Source: Shewanella japonica (lineage in GTDB: Bacteria > Pseudomonadota > Gammaproteobacteria > Enterobacterales > Shewanellaceae). Taken from it: DNA of 64,000 nucleotides. Under the pieces are notes generated by a model. That model worked only from the letters and a program-made list of their open reading frames with translations. It ran no database searches and was not told where the DNA came from. Location: assembly GCF_002075795.1 (NCBI RefSeq), contig NZ_CP020472.1, positions 479,001 through 543,000 on the forward strand, in the 5' to 3' direction. Of this stretch, positions 27,223 to 37,052 are shown in pieces (positions within the stretch are counted from its first letter, which is position 1; every line of letters starts with the position of its first letter). The position numbers and the translations under genes are program-made.

Positions 27223-28899
27223 ATGAAATTTATTAAATACGCAACCCCTCTGCTATCTCTTTGTTTGCTAGGTTGTCAAACAACAGACAGACCTGATCCA
27301 ACGACGTCTAAAACGGAGTTGAGTCAATCACTCGCTGAAGCGCAAACGGCGCAAAATATTGTGCCGCCTCCTGCGCAAATGCCTGAGGAAATTCAACGTG
27401 AACTCAATGGTTCAAGTTTACTTGGTGGGGCGACATCTTTACCTAAAGAGCGTCGATTTGATGTGTCTGCTAATGATGTTGATGCAAAAGTTTTCTTCCC
27501 AAGCCTTGTTCAAGGAACGCCACTAAGTGTTGCTGTTCACCCTGAAGTTAGCGGGACTATATCCATTTCATTAAACGGCGTAACCTTGTCGGAAGTGATT
27601 AAAGTGGTTGAAGATATTTACGGATACGAAGTGAGCCGTGAAGGTCGTATTTTGCGTATTTTCCCTGCTGGAATGCGCACAGAAACTTATCCGCTAAATT
27701 ATCTTTATATGGAACGAGAAGGGCTATCCTTAACCTCGGTGAGTTCTGGCCGTATTTCAGATAATAATGACAATTCAAACTCCAACTCGAATTCGAACTC
27801 CAACAGTAGCTCATCAAGTAGCAACTCGAGTAATAATAACAACTCCAACAATAATAACGATAGTAACGACAACACTAACGGCACCTTTATTCGCTCGAAA
27901 ACGAAATCTAATTTCTGGGGTGAATTAGAGAAAACCTTAGTATCAATTATCGGTAATACAGGTGGCGGGCGCCAAGTTGTGATAACGCCACAAGCAGGCT
28001 TAGTGACTGTAAGAGCGTATCCTGATGAATTACGTCAAGTCAGTACATTCCTGAAAAAAGCGGAAACGCACTTACAACGCCAAGTGATCCTAGAAGCTAA
28101 GATATTAGAAGTAACATTATCGGATGGCTACCAACAGGGTATTCAGTGGGATAACGTATTAGGACACGCAGGTAGTACTGATATTAACTTTGGGACTTCA
28201 CCAGGTAGTGGTTTAAGCGACCAAATCACTAATGTCATTGGTGGTGTGACGTCAATTAGCCTTACAGGAACAGACTTTAGCACCATGATCAGCTTACTTG
28301 ATACCCAAGGCGATGTAGATGTGCTGTCAAGTCCTAGAGTTACCGCATCAAACAACCAAAAAGCCGTAATTAAGGTTGGTAATGATGAATACTTCGTTAC
28401 TGATGTCTCGTCAACGACAGTGGCAGGTACAACACCTGTAACGACTCCTCAAGTTGAACTCACCCCTTTCTTTTCAGGTATCGCGTTAGATGTGACACCA
28501 CAAATCGATGCAGACGGTAATGTGTTATTACATGTTCATCCATCCGTTATTGATGTCTCAGAGCAAGTCAAAGAAATTAAAGTTAGCGGTTCAAGTTTAG
28601 AGTTGCCACTAGCTCAAAGTGAAATTCGTGAGTCAGACACTGTGATTAAAGCCTCTTCAGGGGATGTCGTTGTGATTGGTGGCTTAATGAAAAGTGAGAA
28701 CATCGAAGCGTTGTCTAAAGTGCCTTTATTAGGTGATATTCCATTTATTGGAGAAGCTTTTACTAATCGCAGTAAATCCACAAAGAAAACAGAACTTATT
28801 ATCATGCTAAAACCTACCGTAGTAGGAGCTGATACTTGGAGTAATGAATTACAACGCTCTAAAGATTTACTTGAACGTTGGTACCCAGAGCAGGAGTAA
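27223..28899 (+). CDS. mshL: MSHA outer-membrane secretin MshL
   Basis: A 558-residue secretin lipoprotein forming the pilus exit pore. The lipobox is LLGC with Cys18. A STN-like N0 region (about 90-150) is followed by an unusual Asn/Ser-only tract (residues 179-220, bases 27757-27882), a short secretin N1-like domain, and the secretin core with VLSSPRVTASNNQKAVIKVG and the C-terminal SGDVVVIGGLMKS signature near 480. The tract uses mixed codons, so it is held at protein level rather than being a simple DNA repeat. Confidence 0.93.
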   Translation: MKFIKYATPLLSLCLLGCQTTDRPDPTTSKTELSQSLAEAQTAQNIVPPPAQMPEEIQRELNGSSLLGGATSLPKERRFDVSANDVDAKVFFPSLVQGTPLSVAVHPEVSGTISISLNGVTLSEVIKVVEDIYGYEVSREGRILRIFPAGMRTETYPLNYLYMEREGLSLTSVSSGRISDNNDNSNSNSNSNSNSSSSSSNSSNNNNSNNNNDSNDNTNGTFIRSKTKSNFWGELEKTLVSIIGNTGGGRQVVITPQAGLVTVRAYPDELRQVSTFLKKAETHLQRQVILEAKILEVTLSDGYQQGIQWDNVLGHAGSTDINFGTSPGSGLSDQITNVIGGVTSISLTGTDFSTMISLLDTQGDVDVLSSPRVTASNNQKAVIKVGNDEYFVTDVSSTTVAGTTPVTTPQVELTPFFSGIALDVTPQIDADGNVLLHVHPSVIDVSEQVKEIKVSGSSLELPLAQSEIRESDTVIKASSGDVVVIGGLMKSENIEALSKVPLLGDIPFIGEAFTNRSKSTKKTELIIMLKPTVVGADTWSNELQRSKDLLERWYPEQE

Positions 28900-28914
28900 C
28901 GGCTAAATGCCGTT
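28898..28914 (+). other. Hairpin between mshL and mshM
   Basis: AACGGC and GCCGTT pair across a 5-base loop, overlapping the mshL stop codon and ending nine bases before mshM. There is no T-run, so it is not a normal terminator; it may act in mRNA processing or tune mshM translation. Confidence 0.4.
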
Positions 28915-28923
28915 GAAAATGCT

Positions 28924-29856
28924 ATGTATCAACAACACTTTGGCTTAACTCAGTTACCTTTTACGTTAACACCGAATACGCAATTCTTTTTTGGGTTAAC
29001 GCCGCATGTTGAAGCATTACAAGTGCTGCAAACTGCGATTGAGAATGGTGAAGGCTTTATTAAAGTCACAGGGGAAGTTGGCACGGGTAAAACATTGATT
29101 TGCAGAAAGCTGCTCAATGATTTACCGGAACAATACCATTGCGCATATGTGCCAAACCCTTATTTAAGCCCAGAAGAGCTTCGTTGGGCATTAGCGACAG
29201 AGTTGGGGCTTTCATTAGATGAGAACTTAAACCAGCAACAGCTAACGAGTTTAATTCAAAGCAGGTTACTTGAGCTTAATCAACAAGGTTTACAGGTCGT
29301 TTTAGTATTGGATGAAGCCCAAGCTTTGCCGAATGAAAGTTTGGAAACTTTAAGGCTATTTACCAACCTAGAAACAGAAAGCACCAAGTTAATTCAAGTG
29401 GTGTTGTTTGGCCAACCTGAATTAGATGAACGACTTGAAGATAACAAGCTAAGGCAACTAAAACAAAGAATAACCTTTAGTTATAAATTAAGACCACTAG
29501 CGTGGGATGAAATCCAAGCCTATATCGACTACAGGTTGTCCGTTGCTGGTTATCAAGGTCATTCATTGTTTAATGACAAAGATGTGAAACTTATTGCCGC
29601 TGCAGCGCGAGGGGTTCCTCGTTTGGTGAATGTGATTACTAATAAAGCGCTGTTACTTTGTTTCGCAGAGGGTGAAACTCGAGTTCATACAAAGCATTGT
29701 AAAGCGGCCATTGTGGATACAGAAGATGCTGAACCCTTGCCGCCTGCTCAGCAACAAGAACGATGGATTTTTTTATTACTACTTTTATGCGCTTCACTGG
29801 CGATGCTATATGTCGCTGATGTTGATTGGGTATCGATGTTAAGAGAGTCAATATGA
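28924..29856 (+). CDS. mshM: MSHA biogenesis ATPase MshM (ExeA/AAA family)
   Basis: A 310-residue AAA ATPase. It begins YQQHFGLTQLPFTLTPNTQFFF, the family's entry motif, and has Walker A GEVGTGKT (about 48-55), Walker B VVLVLDEAQAL and the sensor region RQLKQRITF. A single membrane helix lies near the C-terminus (about 282-300), so it is anchored in the inner membrane by its tail. The ExeA relatives help secretin assembly on peptidoglycan; MshM lacks a visible peptidoglycan-binding domain. Its stop overlaps the mshN start (ATGA). Confidence 0.9.
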   Translation: MYQQHFGLTQLPFTLTPNTQFFFGLTPHVEALQVLQTAIENGEGFIKVTGEVGTGKTLICRKLLNDLPEQYHCAYVPNPYLSPEELRWALATELGLSLDENLNQQQLTSLIQSRLLELNQQGLQVVLVLDEAQALPNESLETLRLFTNLETESTKLIQVVLFGQPELDERLEDNKLRQLKQRITFSYKLRPLAWDEIQAYIDYRLSVAGYQGHSLFNDKDVKLIAAAARGVPRLVNVITNKALLLCFAEGETRVHTKHCKAAIVDTEDAEPLPPAQQQERWIFLLLLLCASLAMLYVADVDWVSMLRESI

Positions 29857-31226
29857 GCGTCATTAATAAAGTATTAAAAGATTTAGATAAGCGTCAGCAA
29901 CAACATTCTGATGAGAGTCCACAAGGCGCAGAGGCCAACGGATTTCAGCGACCTGAAGTACAGTTTACTAGTCAAGTTAATATGGCAAAAGGGACGACTA
30001 CTGACAGTGCAAGCTCTTCTAACAAAAGCTTGCTGATGTCTGTACTGATGTTAGTCGCGGTAGCTTTGTTAGGCATAATGCTGTATCGACAGGGAATGCA
30101 GCTGCAAAAATTACAGCCATTGACACCTGAACGGGTTAACAACAATGCTTCAGTAGTGGTTAACCCTAATGAGAATTTAGCTGATGATCAGTCTATGGTT
30201 ACGGCAGTTAAAAGCAGTGATGAATCTATCTCGCTGAGTCAGTCAACGATAGCGGATGCGTCATTTTCATCTAATGAACCTACTGATGCCATGAAACAAG
30301 ATGAAGACAAGATTGCCGAAGAGGAAAGTGTCGTCGATAGGGATGTAAAACCAAAAAAGACTGACATCGCGGTGGTGGGAACTGCGAGTAATGAAAGCAA
30401 ACAAGATATTGATAGGGCTGTAAAAGTAAATAAGGCTGAGCAAACTCAAACCAATGATTCAGGTTCAGTACAAGTCAGGTTTAGCCAAAACACTCGCAGT
30501 TCGGCCATTGTCGCTGATAACCAAAAAGAAACTGTTAATAATGTCGTTACAATCAATGAATCAAAGCCAACGAGTACAACAGCAAGAAATAGCGTTAGCG
30601 CGACAGCGAATAAGGGCAGCATGGCTGTCACTGAGGTTGTGTTATCTAATGCTGAGCTTGCACAAAAGAAATTTGATATTGCAGAGATTGCAGAGCAGCA
30701 GCAAAAAGTAGATAGAGCCATTAAATACTATTACGAAGCATTGATGTTAGAGCCATCAATGCATCAAGCAAGAAAGCAGTTAGCATCTTTGTATTACGCG
30801 CTTAATAATTTGGGGCGAGCTGAGCAGATTTTGGCACAAGGCGTGGTTCAATTTCCTGAGGAAGTGGAACTCGCTATTTTAAAAGCCAAAGTTGAGAATG
30901 CGTCATTTAGTCCTGATAAAGCATTAATCACCTTATCAGGAGTGAGTGATAGCAGCGACTGGGCAAGGGATAAATGGATTTTACAAAGTGATATTGCCCA
31001 GAAAAATGGCCAATTTGAATTGGCAGAGTCGGCATATCGCTCATTAGTCGGACTTGAGCCTTCACAAGCGCGTTGGTGGATGGGATTAGCATATGCACTC
31101 GATTCACAACAAGCATATAAAGAGGCGGCAGAGACTTACCGTAAAGCGTTATCTTATCGAGGCTTATCAACTGGTGCTATGACGTATATAGAACAACGAT
31201 TAATTCAACTTGAAGGTAGCCAATGA
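29853..31226 (+). CDS. mshN: MSHA biogenesis protein MshN (TPR)
   Basis: A 457-residue membrane-anchored TPR protein. The family N-terminus MSVINKVLKDLDKRQ is followed by one membrane helix (about 58-75), a long disordered Ser/Thr/Asp/Lys-rich linker (about 80-265) and at least four TPR-like helical pairs to the C-terminus (for example AIKYYYEALMLEPSMHQARKQ). The ATG at 29853 is chosen because it overlaps the mshM stop and gives the conserved start. Confidence 0.9.
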   Translation: MSVINKVLKDLDKRQQQHSDESPQGAEANGFQRPEVQFTSQVNMAKGTTTDSASSSNKSLLMSVLMLVAVALLGIMLYRQGMQLQKLQPLTPERVNNNASVVVNPNENLADDQSMVTAVKSSDESISLSQSTIADASFSSNEPTDAMKQDEDKIAEEESVVDRDVKPKKTDIAVVGTASNESKQDIDRAVKVNKAEQTQTNDSGSVQVRFSQNTRSSAIVADNQKETVNNVVTINESKPTSTTARNSVSATANKGSMAVTEVVLSNAELAQKKFDIAEIAEQQQKVDRAIKYYYEALMLEPSMHQARKQLASLYYALNNLGRAEQILAQGVVQFPEEVELAILKAKVENASFSPDKALITLSGVSDSSDWARDKWILQSDIAQKNGQFELAESAYRSLVGLEPSQARWWMGLAYALDSQQAYKEAAETYRKALSYRGLSTGAMTYIEQRLIQLEGSQ

Positions 31227-32977
31227 AACCAAAATTAAAAATGCGTTTAGGCGATCTTCTCGTTCAAGAACACATTATTACTGATGACCAATTAACCCAG
31301 GCTTTATCTGAGCAACGAAACTCAGGTAAGAAATTGGGACGCACATTAATTGATTTGCATTGTATTACAGAAGATCAATTGCTCAAGTTTTTATCTCAGC
31401 AATTAAACCTGCCGTATTTAGACATAAGTCGTTTATCGATTCCTTCTGAAGTCGTCAATCTTATTCCTGAAGTGCAGGCTAGACGTTATCGTGCGCTTGT
31501 GGTTAAGGCCACTGAAGATACGGTCACATTGGCCATGAGTGATCCTGCAGACTTACAGGCCATCGATAATTTAGAAGTGTTCGTAGCACCAAAGAAAATT
31601 ACTATTGCGGTGACGCCTGAGCAACAATTACTGGATGCTTTCGATAACCTATATCGTCGTACAGGTGAAATTGCCAAAATTGCAGGTGAGCTTGAAGAAG
31701 AATATGCCGCTGATGACATGTTTGATTTGGCGAGCATCACTGACAGCGATAGCGATAACGAAACCACCGTGGTTAAGTTATTGCAGTCAATTTTTGAAGA
31801 TGCAGTACAAATGCGTGCTTCGGATATTCATATTGAGCCAGGTGAAAAAGTATTACGGATACGCCAACGTATTGATGGCCAGCTGCATGAAAATACCTTA
31901 GATGAAGTTAATATCGCTTCCGCACTGGTGCTGCGTTTGAAGTTAATGGCTGGTTTGGATATTTCAGAAAAAAGAATGCCACAAGATGGCCGTTTTCATA
32001 TTGAAATCAAAGGCCATAAGGTTGATATCCGTATGTCTACCATGCCAATTTATCATGGTGAATCTGTGGTGATGCGTTTACTAGATCAATCAGCCGGCCT
32101 ACTGACGTTAAATGAAACGGGTATGCCTGATCATATTTTGCAACGGATTAGAAAACAGATTAGACGTCCTCACGGTATGCTCTTGGTAACAGGGCCAACA
32201 GGTAGCGGTAAAACCACAACCTTATATGGCATTTTAAGTGAGCTAAATACGCCTGATACTAAAATTATTACTGTTGAAGATCCGGTCGAGTATCAGTTAC
32301 CTCGCATTAACCAAGTACAAGTTAATCATAAAATTGGTTTGAATTTCTCTAACGTATTAAGAACAACGCTTCGCCAAGATCCCGATATCATCATGGTCGG
32401 TGAGATGCGTGACCAAGAAACGGTAGAAATTGGGTTAAGGGGAGCATTAACCGGTCACTTTGTATTATCAACCTTGCATACCAATGATGCGATTACCAGT
32501 GCATTACGTTTACTGGATATGGGGGCGGCAAGCTATTTGGTTGCGAGTGCATTAAGAGTGATTATTGCCCAGCGACTCGTTAGGCGTGTATGTTCAAATT
32601 GTATGACGGATCATCAACCTACAAGCTCAGAATTAGCCTGGATAAACACGATTGCTAAAAAAGATTTTAGTGCTGCGAGTTATAAAATAGGGACAGGTTG
32701 TCAAAGCTGTAACGGTTCGGGTTATCGTGGTCGTATTGGTATTTTTGAAATTCTTGAACTTGATGACGATATGGTCGATGCCATGCGTACAGGAAACCCG
32801 CAAGACTTTGCTCGTGCTGCGCAAAAAAGTCCGACCTTTGTGCCATTAGCTGACTCGGCCTTTGAGTACCTTTATAACGGCATGACAACCATCGAGGAAG
32901 TTGCCAAATTGGTAGAAGATGTCAGTGAAATACCAGGCGCAGAAACCATGCCTGCAGATATGGGTATGGGGAGCTAA
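31223..32977 (+). CDS. mshE: MSHA pilus extension ATPase MshE
   Basis: A 584-residue GspE/PilB-type hexameric ATPase that drives pilin polymerisation. The N-terminal MshEN domain (about 1-150) starts KMRLGDLLVQEHIITDDQLTQALSE-like and carries the RLGxx repeats known to bind cyclic di-GMP in MshE proteins. Then come Walker A GPTGSGKT, the Asp box and Walker B (PDIIMVGEMRDQET), the His box, and a tetracysteine zinc motif (CSNC and CQSC). The gene overlaps mshN by four bases. Cyclic-di-GMP control links it to the diguanylate enzymes of the cell. Confidence 0.95.
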   Translation: MKPKLKMRLGDLLVQEHIITDDQLTQALSEQRNSGKKLGRTLIDLHCITEDQLLKFLSQQLNLPYLDISRLSIPSEVVNLIPEVQARRYRALVVKATEDTVTLAMSDPADLQAIDNLEVFVAPKKITIAVTPEQQLLDAFDNLYRRTGEIAKIAGELEEEYAADDMFDLASITDSDSDNETTVVKLLQSIFEDAVQMRASDIHIEPGEKVLRIRQRIDGQLHENTLDEVNIASALVLRLKLMAGLDISEKRMPQDGRFHIEIKGHKVDIRMSTMPIYHGESVVMRLLDQSAGLLTLNETGMPDHILQRIRKQIRRPHGMLLVTGPTGSGKTTTLYGILSELNTPDTKIITVEDPVEYQLPRINQVQVNHKIGLNFSNVLRTTLRQDPDIIMVGEMRDQETVEIGLRGALTGHFVLSTLHTNDAITSALRLLDMGAASYLVASALRVIIAQRLVRRVCSNCMTDHQPTSSELAWINTIAKKDFSAASYKIGTGCQSCNGSGYRGRIGIFEILELDDDMVDAMRTGNPQDFARAAQKSPTFVPLADSAFEYLYNGMTTIEEVAKLVEDVSEIPGAETMPADMGMGS

Positions 32978-32979
32978 GT

Positions 32980-34194
32980 GTGCCAACTTACCGGTATCGA
33001 GGTCGGAACAATCAAGGCGCAGCCGTAGAAGCCTTTATTGAATCAGCAAATGAAAGTAGTGCTGCTGATGCTTTGATGTCTCGAGGCATCATTCCCCTTG
33101 AGCTGCGTGAAGTTAAACAATCTCAGCCATTTAAATTGGGTAGCCTTTTTGCAAGCAAAGTGTCGCTTGAAGAATTGCAAATTTTTACCAGACAGATGTA
33201 TTCATTGACTCGATCTGGCATTCCAATTCTGCGGGCGATAGCGGGGTTAGCTGAAACCACGCATTCTCAGCGAATGAAAGATGCTTTAAATGATATCTCA
33301 GAGCAATTAACGTCTGGTAGGCCACTTTCTGCGGCAATGAACCAACACCAAGATGTGTTCGATTCATTGTTTATCTCGATGGTTCATGTTGGTGAAAATA
33401 CCGGTAAGCTGGAAGATGCATTTATTCAATTATCTAGCTATATAGAACGTGAACAAGAGACTCGACGTCGGATAAAATCGGCAATGCGTTATCCTATTTT
33501 TGTATTAATTGCGATTACCATCGCCATGGTGATCCTCAATATCATGGTCATCCCCAAGTTTGCTGATATGTTTTCACGGTTTGGCGCTGACTTACCTTGG
33601 GCAACAAAAATTTTAATCACCACTTCAAATGTATTCGTAAATTATTGGCATGTCATGTTAGTTGCTGTGGTTGGTGCAATTATTGGGATTAGATATTGGC
33701 ATCATACAGAAAAAGGGGAGCGACAATGGGACCGGTGGAAACTGCATATCCCTGCTGTAGGCTCAATTATTGAACGTTCAACGCTTTCTCGGTATTGCCG
33801 AAGTTTTTCGATGATGTTGGGAGCAGGTGTGCCTATGACCCAAGCGTTAAGCTTGGTCGCCGATGCTGTTGATAATAGCTATATGCACGACCGAATTGTG
33901 GCAATGCGTCGAGGTATTGAATCAGGTGAATCAATGCTGCGGGTATCTAACCAAAGTGGACTGTTTACTCCGTTAGTATTGCAAATGGTGGCTGTAGGTG
34001 AGGAAACTGGGCAAATCGATCAGCTGTTGAATGACGCCGCAGATTTTTACGAAGGGGAAGTTGATTACGACTTAAAAAACTTAACAGCAAAGTTAGAACC
34101 GATTTTAATCGGATTTGTAGCATGTATCGTATTGATCCTAGCACTAGGTATTTACTTACCTATGTGGGATATGCTGAACGTTGTTAAGGGTTGA
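32980..34194 (+). CDS. mshG: MSHA inner-membrane platform protein MshG (PilC/GspF family)
   Basis: A 404-residue platform protein through which the ATPase works. Two GspF repeats (about 65-190 and 270-395) are each followed by membrane helices; LYSLTRSGIPILRAI and SFSMMLGAGVPMTQALSLV are the paired signatures. The start is GTG at 32980, two bases after the mshE stop, and translation is probably coupled. Confidence 0.95.
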   Translation: MPTYRYRGRNNQGAAVEAFIESANESSAADALMSRGIIPLELREVKQSQPFKLGSLFASKVSLEELQIFTRQMYSLTRSGIPILRAIAGLAETTHSQRMKDALNDISEQLTSGRPLSAAMNQHQDVFDSLFISMVHVGENTGKLEDAFIQLSSYIEREQETRRRIKSAMRYPIFVLIAITIAMVILNIMVIPKFADMFSRFGADLPWATKILITTSNVFVNYWHVMLVAVVGAIIGIRYWHHTEKGERQWDRWKLHIPAVGSIIERSTLSRYCRSFSMMLGAGVPMTQALSLVADAVDNSYMHDRIVAMRRGIESGESMLRVSNQSGLFTPLVLQMVAVGEETGQIDQLLNDAADFYEGEVDYDLKNLTAKLEPILIGFVACIVLILALGIYLPMWDMLNVVKG

Positions 34195-34201
34195 TTGCAA
34201 A

Positions 34202-34726
34202 ATGCAAAAACAACAGAAGTCAGAAAGCGATCTCCTAAGAACCTACGGGCGTATTATTACGTTAACCTTAGTCTTGGTTATTATGGCCGTTATCGCCAGT
34301 AAGCACTTTTCGAGTGTTGAAAGTATTGGAACAAAGGGGCTGCAGCTTGAGCATAGCCGCCTGTTATATGTGTTGGCTATGGTGAAAAGCCAATGGCTAA
34401 GCCAGGGCAGGCCCAGCGCACTTAAACTCAGTTGGGAAGAGACAGGTGTTGGTTCAGCAAATCGACAGCTTGATGAGGTTAAGGTTCAGCCTCAAAATAA
34501 CATTATTCAGATGTCGCCTCAGGGCTGGCCGCTATTAAACTCGAGTGATGAAGCAGGTTGTAGGGCATTATGGCAACAGCTAATGGCAAGTGGTTTGCAT
34601 GACATTAAAGCTGATGTTTTTTATCAAAAAGAGCCAGAAATTTGTCGCTTTACCACAGATCAAAGTGGCAGCATCAGCTATCAAGCAAGCTCTGGGCGAG
34701 TGATTTTTTTAGAAGGCAGTGGTTAA
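34202..34726 (+). CDS. mshF: MSHA biogenesis protein MshF
   Basis: A 174-residue protein with a single N-terminal membrane helix (about 16-34) and a periplasmic domain with two cysteines (GCRALW and EICRF). It lacks a prepilin peptidase site, so it is not a pilin. Position between mshG and mshB gives the assignment. The ATG at 34202 follows AAGGG and begins MQKQQKSESD. Confidence 0.8.
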   Translation: MQKQQKSESDLLRTYGRIITLTLVLVIMAVIASKHFSSVESIGTKGLQLEHSRLLYVLAMVKSQWLSQGRPSALKLSWEETGVGSANRQLDEVKVQPQNNIIQMSPQGWPLLNSSDEAGCRALWQQLMASGLHDIKADVFYQKEPEICRFTTDQSGSISYQASSGRVIFLEGSG

Positions 34727-34863
34727 AATTTAACTATTACAACTGTTTAAATGTAGAAATGATGCTAAAATTTGTTTACACATAAGCTTTAGCTAGGTAA
34801 CAATAGTCTTACTGCTGAGATGTTTATTCAATATTTGTAAGGCGTAAAATAGGTATTTTAGAT

Positions 34864-35469
34864 ATGAAATTAAGACAGCAAGGCTTTTCATTAATCGAGC
34901 TGGTTATTGTTATTGTTATTCTCGGTTTATTAGCCGCAACAGCAATACCACGTTTTTTAAATGTTACTGAAGATGCACAAAATGCCAGTATTGATGGTGT
35001 TGCTGGTGGACTAGCAACAGCAGTTGGTTTTGTACGTGCTCAGTGGGAAGTTGATGGCCGCCGCAATACGTCCGTTATTTTAGACGGCACAGTGGTGTCA
35101 TTAGACACGCGATTTGGTTTCCCTACAGGAACAAGTAATACTGATGTCACCGCTATGACAGATGCTACGTGCCAAGAAGTGTTTAATAACGTTTTACAAA
35201 GTGCGCCTCGTAACGTGATTTATAATGAAGATGCTCGTGAGCAACGCTACACGGTCAGAGTGCAAAATGGGGTGGGCGGTTCAGCCACGTCTATTGATGG
35301 CACAACCGTCACTGGAATTGACCTATGTGTTTACCACCAAGTAGCGTCTTTAACACTAAATCAAAATTCCGGTGTTCCTTCACCCGCTCCTGACTTGTCT
35401 ACTGCAGGTGCGAAGGGTGTGACATATAACCCTGGTACTGGGCAAGTGCTTAGTTTCAGCAATGACTAG
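34864..35469 (+). CDS. mshB: MSHA minor pilin MshB
   Basis: A 201-residue type IVa-like pilin. The leader is cut in RQQG|FSLIE, with the conserved Glu at +5 and a hydrophobic helix IVIVILGLLAATAIPRF. The C-terminal globular part includes a cysteine pair (ATCQEVF and IDLCVYH). A 137-base spacer after mshF may carry its own promoter. MshB is thought to act with MshA in pilus assembly. Confidence 0.88.
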   Translation: MKLRQQGFSLIELVIVIVILGLLAATAIPRFLNVTEDAQNASIDGVAGGLATAVGFVRAQWEVDGRRNTSVILDGTVVSLDTRFGFPTGTSNTDVTAMTDATCQEVFNNVLQSAPRNVIYNEDAREQRYTVRVQNGVGGSATSIDGTTVTGIDLCVYHQVASLTLNQNSGVPSPAPDLSTAGAKGVTYNPGTGQVLSFSND

Positions 35470-35646
35470 ATTTTATTAATTGTTTGTCAATGAAGGCTTT
35501 CAACATTGACCAACGAAGAGTAACAATTAAAGTCGCAATATAGCGGCTCGAAAAACAACCACAAAATATGGAATGTTGAGTGGGCATTTTACAAATGAAC
35601 AGATGTACAAAATTCACATATTTGATTTAAATAAAGGGTCTACATT

Positions 35647-36171
35647 ATGCAAAAGCAACAAGGTTTTACATTAATTGAGTTAGTTGTCGTTATCATCATC
35701 TTGGGTATTTTAGCGGTAACTGCAGCACCTAAATTTATTAACCTTCAAGGTGATGCTCGTGTATCTGCGTTAGCGGGTATGAAAGCTGCTATTCAAGGTG
35801 CCAACACTTTAGTTTACTCAAAAGCAGCTTTAGCTGGTGAAGAGAAAAAAGCATACAATGATACTACTCCGCCAGCTGTTGATATCGGAACTGGTACTAA
35901 TGCAGTGACTCAGTATGGTTACCTACAAAGCTTTTTAGATGAAATTGAAAATGCAACTGATGTGACATTCAATATTGGTACTAGTGCAACAGATCCTACT
36001 GTAGTGACTGATAATGGTGGAGATTGGACTATTTTCCCAGGTACTGCTGCTGCGACAGTTACTATTTGGCAAGTTGGCGCTCCAGCAACGTGTACTTTAA
36101 CGTACACACAAGCAACAAGCACTACAGTTTTACCTTCATTTGTAGCAGTTACAGATCCTGATAACTGTTAA
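35647..36171 (+). CDS. mshA: MSHA major pilin MshA, copy 1
   Basis: A 174-residue major pilin. The short leader MQKQQG is cut before Phe, with Glu at +5 and the helix [27 protein letters not shown] cysteine pair near the end (PATCTLTY and the final DNC) would form the disulfide D-loop. It has AAAGGG upstream and its own terminator, separating it from a second, similar gene. The two copies share the first about 70 residues and diverge afterwards. Confidence 0.93.
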   Translation: MQKQQGFTLIELVVVIIILGILAVTAAPKFINLQGDARVSALAGMKAAIQGANTLVYSKAALAGEEKKAYNDTTPPAVDIGTGTNAVTQYGYLQSFLDEIENATDVTFNIGTSATDPTVVTDNGGDWTIFPGTAAATVTIWQVGAPATCTLTYTQATSTTVLPSFVAVTDPDNC

Positions 36172-36187
36172 TCGCTGTTAGAAATTT

Positions 36188-36214
36188 AAGCCCGCATTAT
36201 TGCGGGCTTTTTTG
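36188..36214 (+). terminator. Intrinsic terminator of mshA copy 1
   Basis: AAGCCCGCA and TGCGGGCTT form a 9-bp stem with a TTAT loop, followed by T. Confidence 0.92.
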
Positions 36215-36373
36215 TGTCTAAATATCAGGTTTTAAAACACTTTTGTGCTGTCGGTAACACACTATAAATCAACGGAATGATAACATTACCTTGATAAAAG
36301 AATATGCTCATGAACATTAATTATAGTGTCAACAAGAGCTGTCGTTGTTCTACTTTTTAGTGAAGGTTTTCAA

Positions 36374-36862
36374 ATGCAAAAGCAACAAGGTTTTACACTT
36401 ATTGAGTTAGTCGTGGTGATCATTATTTTAGGGATCTTGGCTGTGACCGCGGCACCTAAATTTATCAATTTACAAGGTGATGCTCGAGTTTCCACATTGC
36501 AAGGTGCGAAAGCTGCTATTCAAAGTGCTAATAGTTTAGTTTATTCAAAAGCGGCTTTAGCTGGTGAAGAAAAGAAAGATCCTGGCTCTGTTGATATTGG
36601 CGCAAGCAGTAATTTGGTGACAGTTTTTGGCTATGCTGAAGGTGATGCCGATGAACTTATTAAAGCGGTTGATATGTCTACTGACGACTGGGATATTACA
36701 GGAACAGGCGGTACGGTGAAAATTCAGCAAAAAGATGCACCAACTAATTGTTATATTGAATATACCGAAGCGCAAACATCAGGAAGTACTCCAACTTTCT
36801 CAAGTGGTATTTCTGACGGTAATGGTGGTTTTTTACCTATGCCTACAGCGTCTGACTGCTAA
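36374..36862 (+). CDS. mshA: MSHA major pilin paralogue, copy 2
   Basis: A 162-residue pilin, almost identical to copy 1 through the leader, the N-terminal helix and [12 protein letters not shown], but with a different and shorter globular domain. The cysteine pair is TNCYIEY and the final SDC. AAGG before the ATG at 36374 and the leader MQKQQG support this start over the open frame from 36326. It too is followed by a terminator. It probably arose by tandem duplication and diversified on its exposed surface; which copy is the main subunit is not decided by sequence. Confidence 0.9.
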   Translation: MQKQQGFTLIELVVVIIILGILAVTAAPKFINLQGDARVSTLQGAKAAIQSANSLVYSKAALAGEEKKDPGSVDIGASSNLVTVFGYAEGDADELIKAVDMSTDDWDITGTGGTVKIQQKDAPTNCYIEYTEAQTSGSTPTFSSGISDGNGGFLPMPTASDC

Positions 36863-36879
36863 CATTCGTTTGTAAATAG

Positions 36880-36905
36880 AAGGTCTGCATGCAGGCCTTT
36901 TTTAT
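36880..36905 (+). terminator. Intrinsic terminator of mshA copy 2
   Basis: AAGGTCTGC and GCAGGCCTT (one G-T pair) with a 2-base apex are followed by T. It should limit read-through into mshC and favour abundant pilin mRNA. Confidence 0.8.
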
Positions 36906-37052
36906 TGTCTGAAATATTCTCCTCTATGTCGTGTTGTTACCTTTGAAACATCATTGCTAAAAAGTATTTTTAATAAAGGATATCAAGACGTTTATGTTAT
37001 ATTTTGCCATACTGTGTATAGGAAAATGTAATAAAAGGCGTTAACCGTTCGG

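Noticed and set aside
27757..27882. A simple-sequence DNA repeat (microsatellite) in mshL
   Set aside because: Codons for Asn and Ser alternate irregularly; the repetition is in the protein and only weakly in the DNA.
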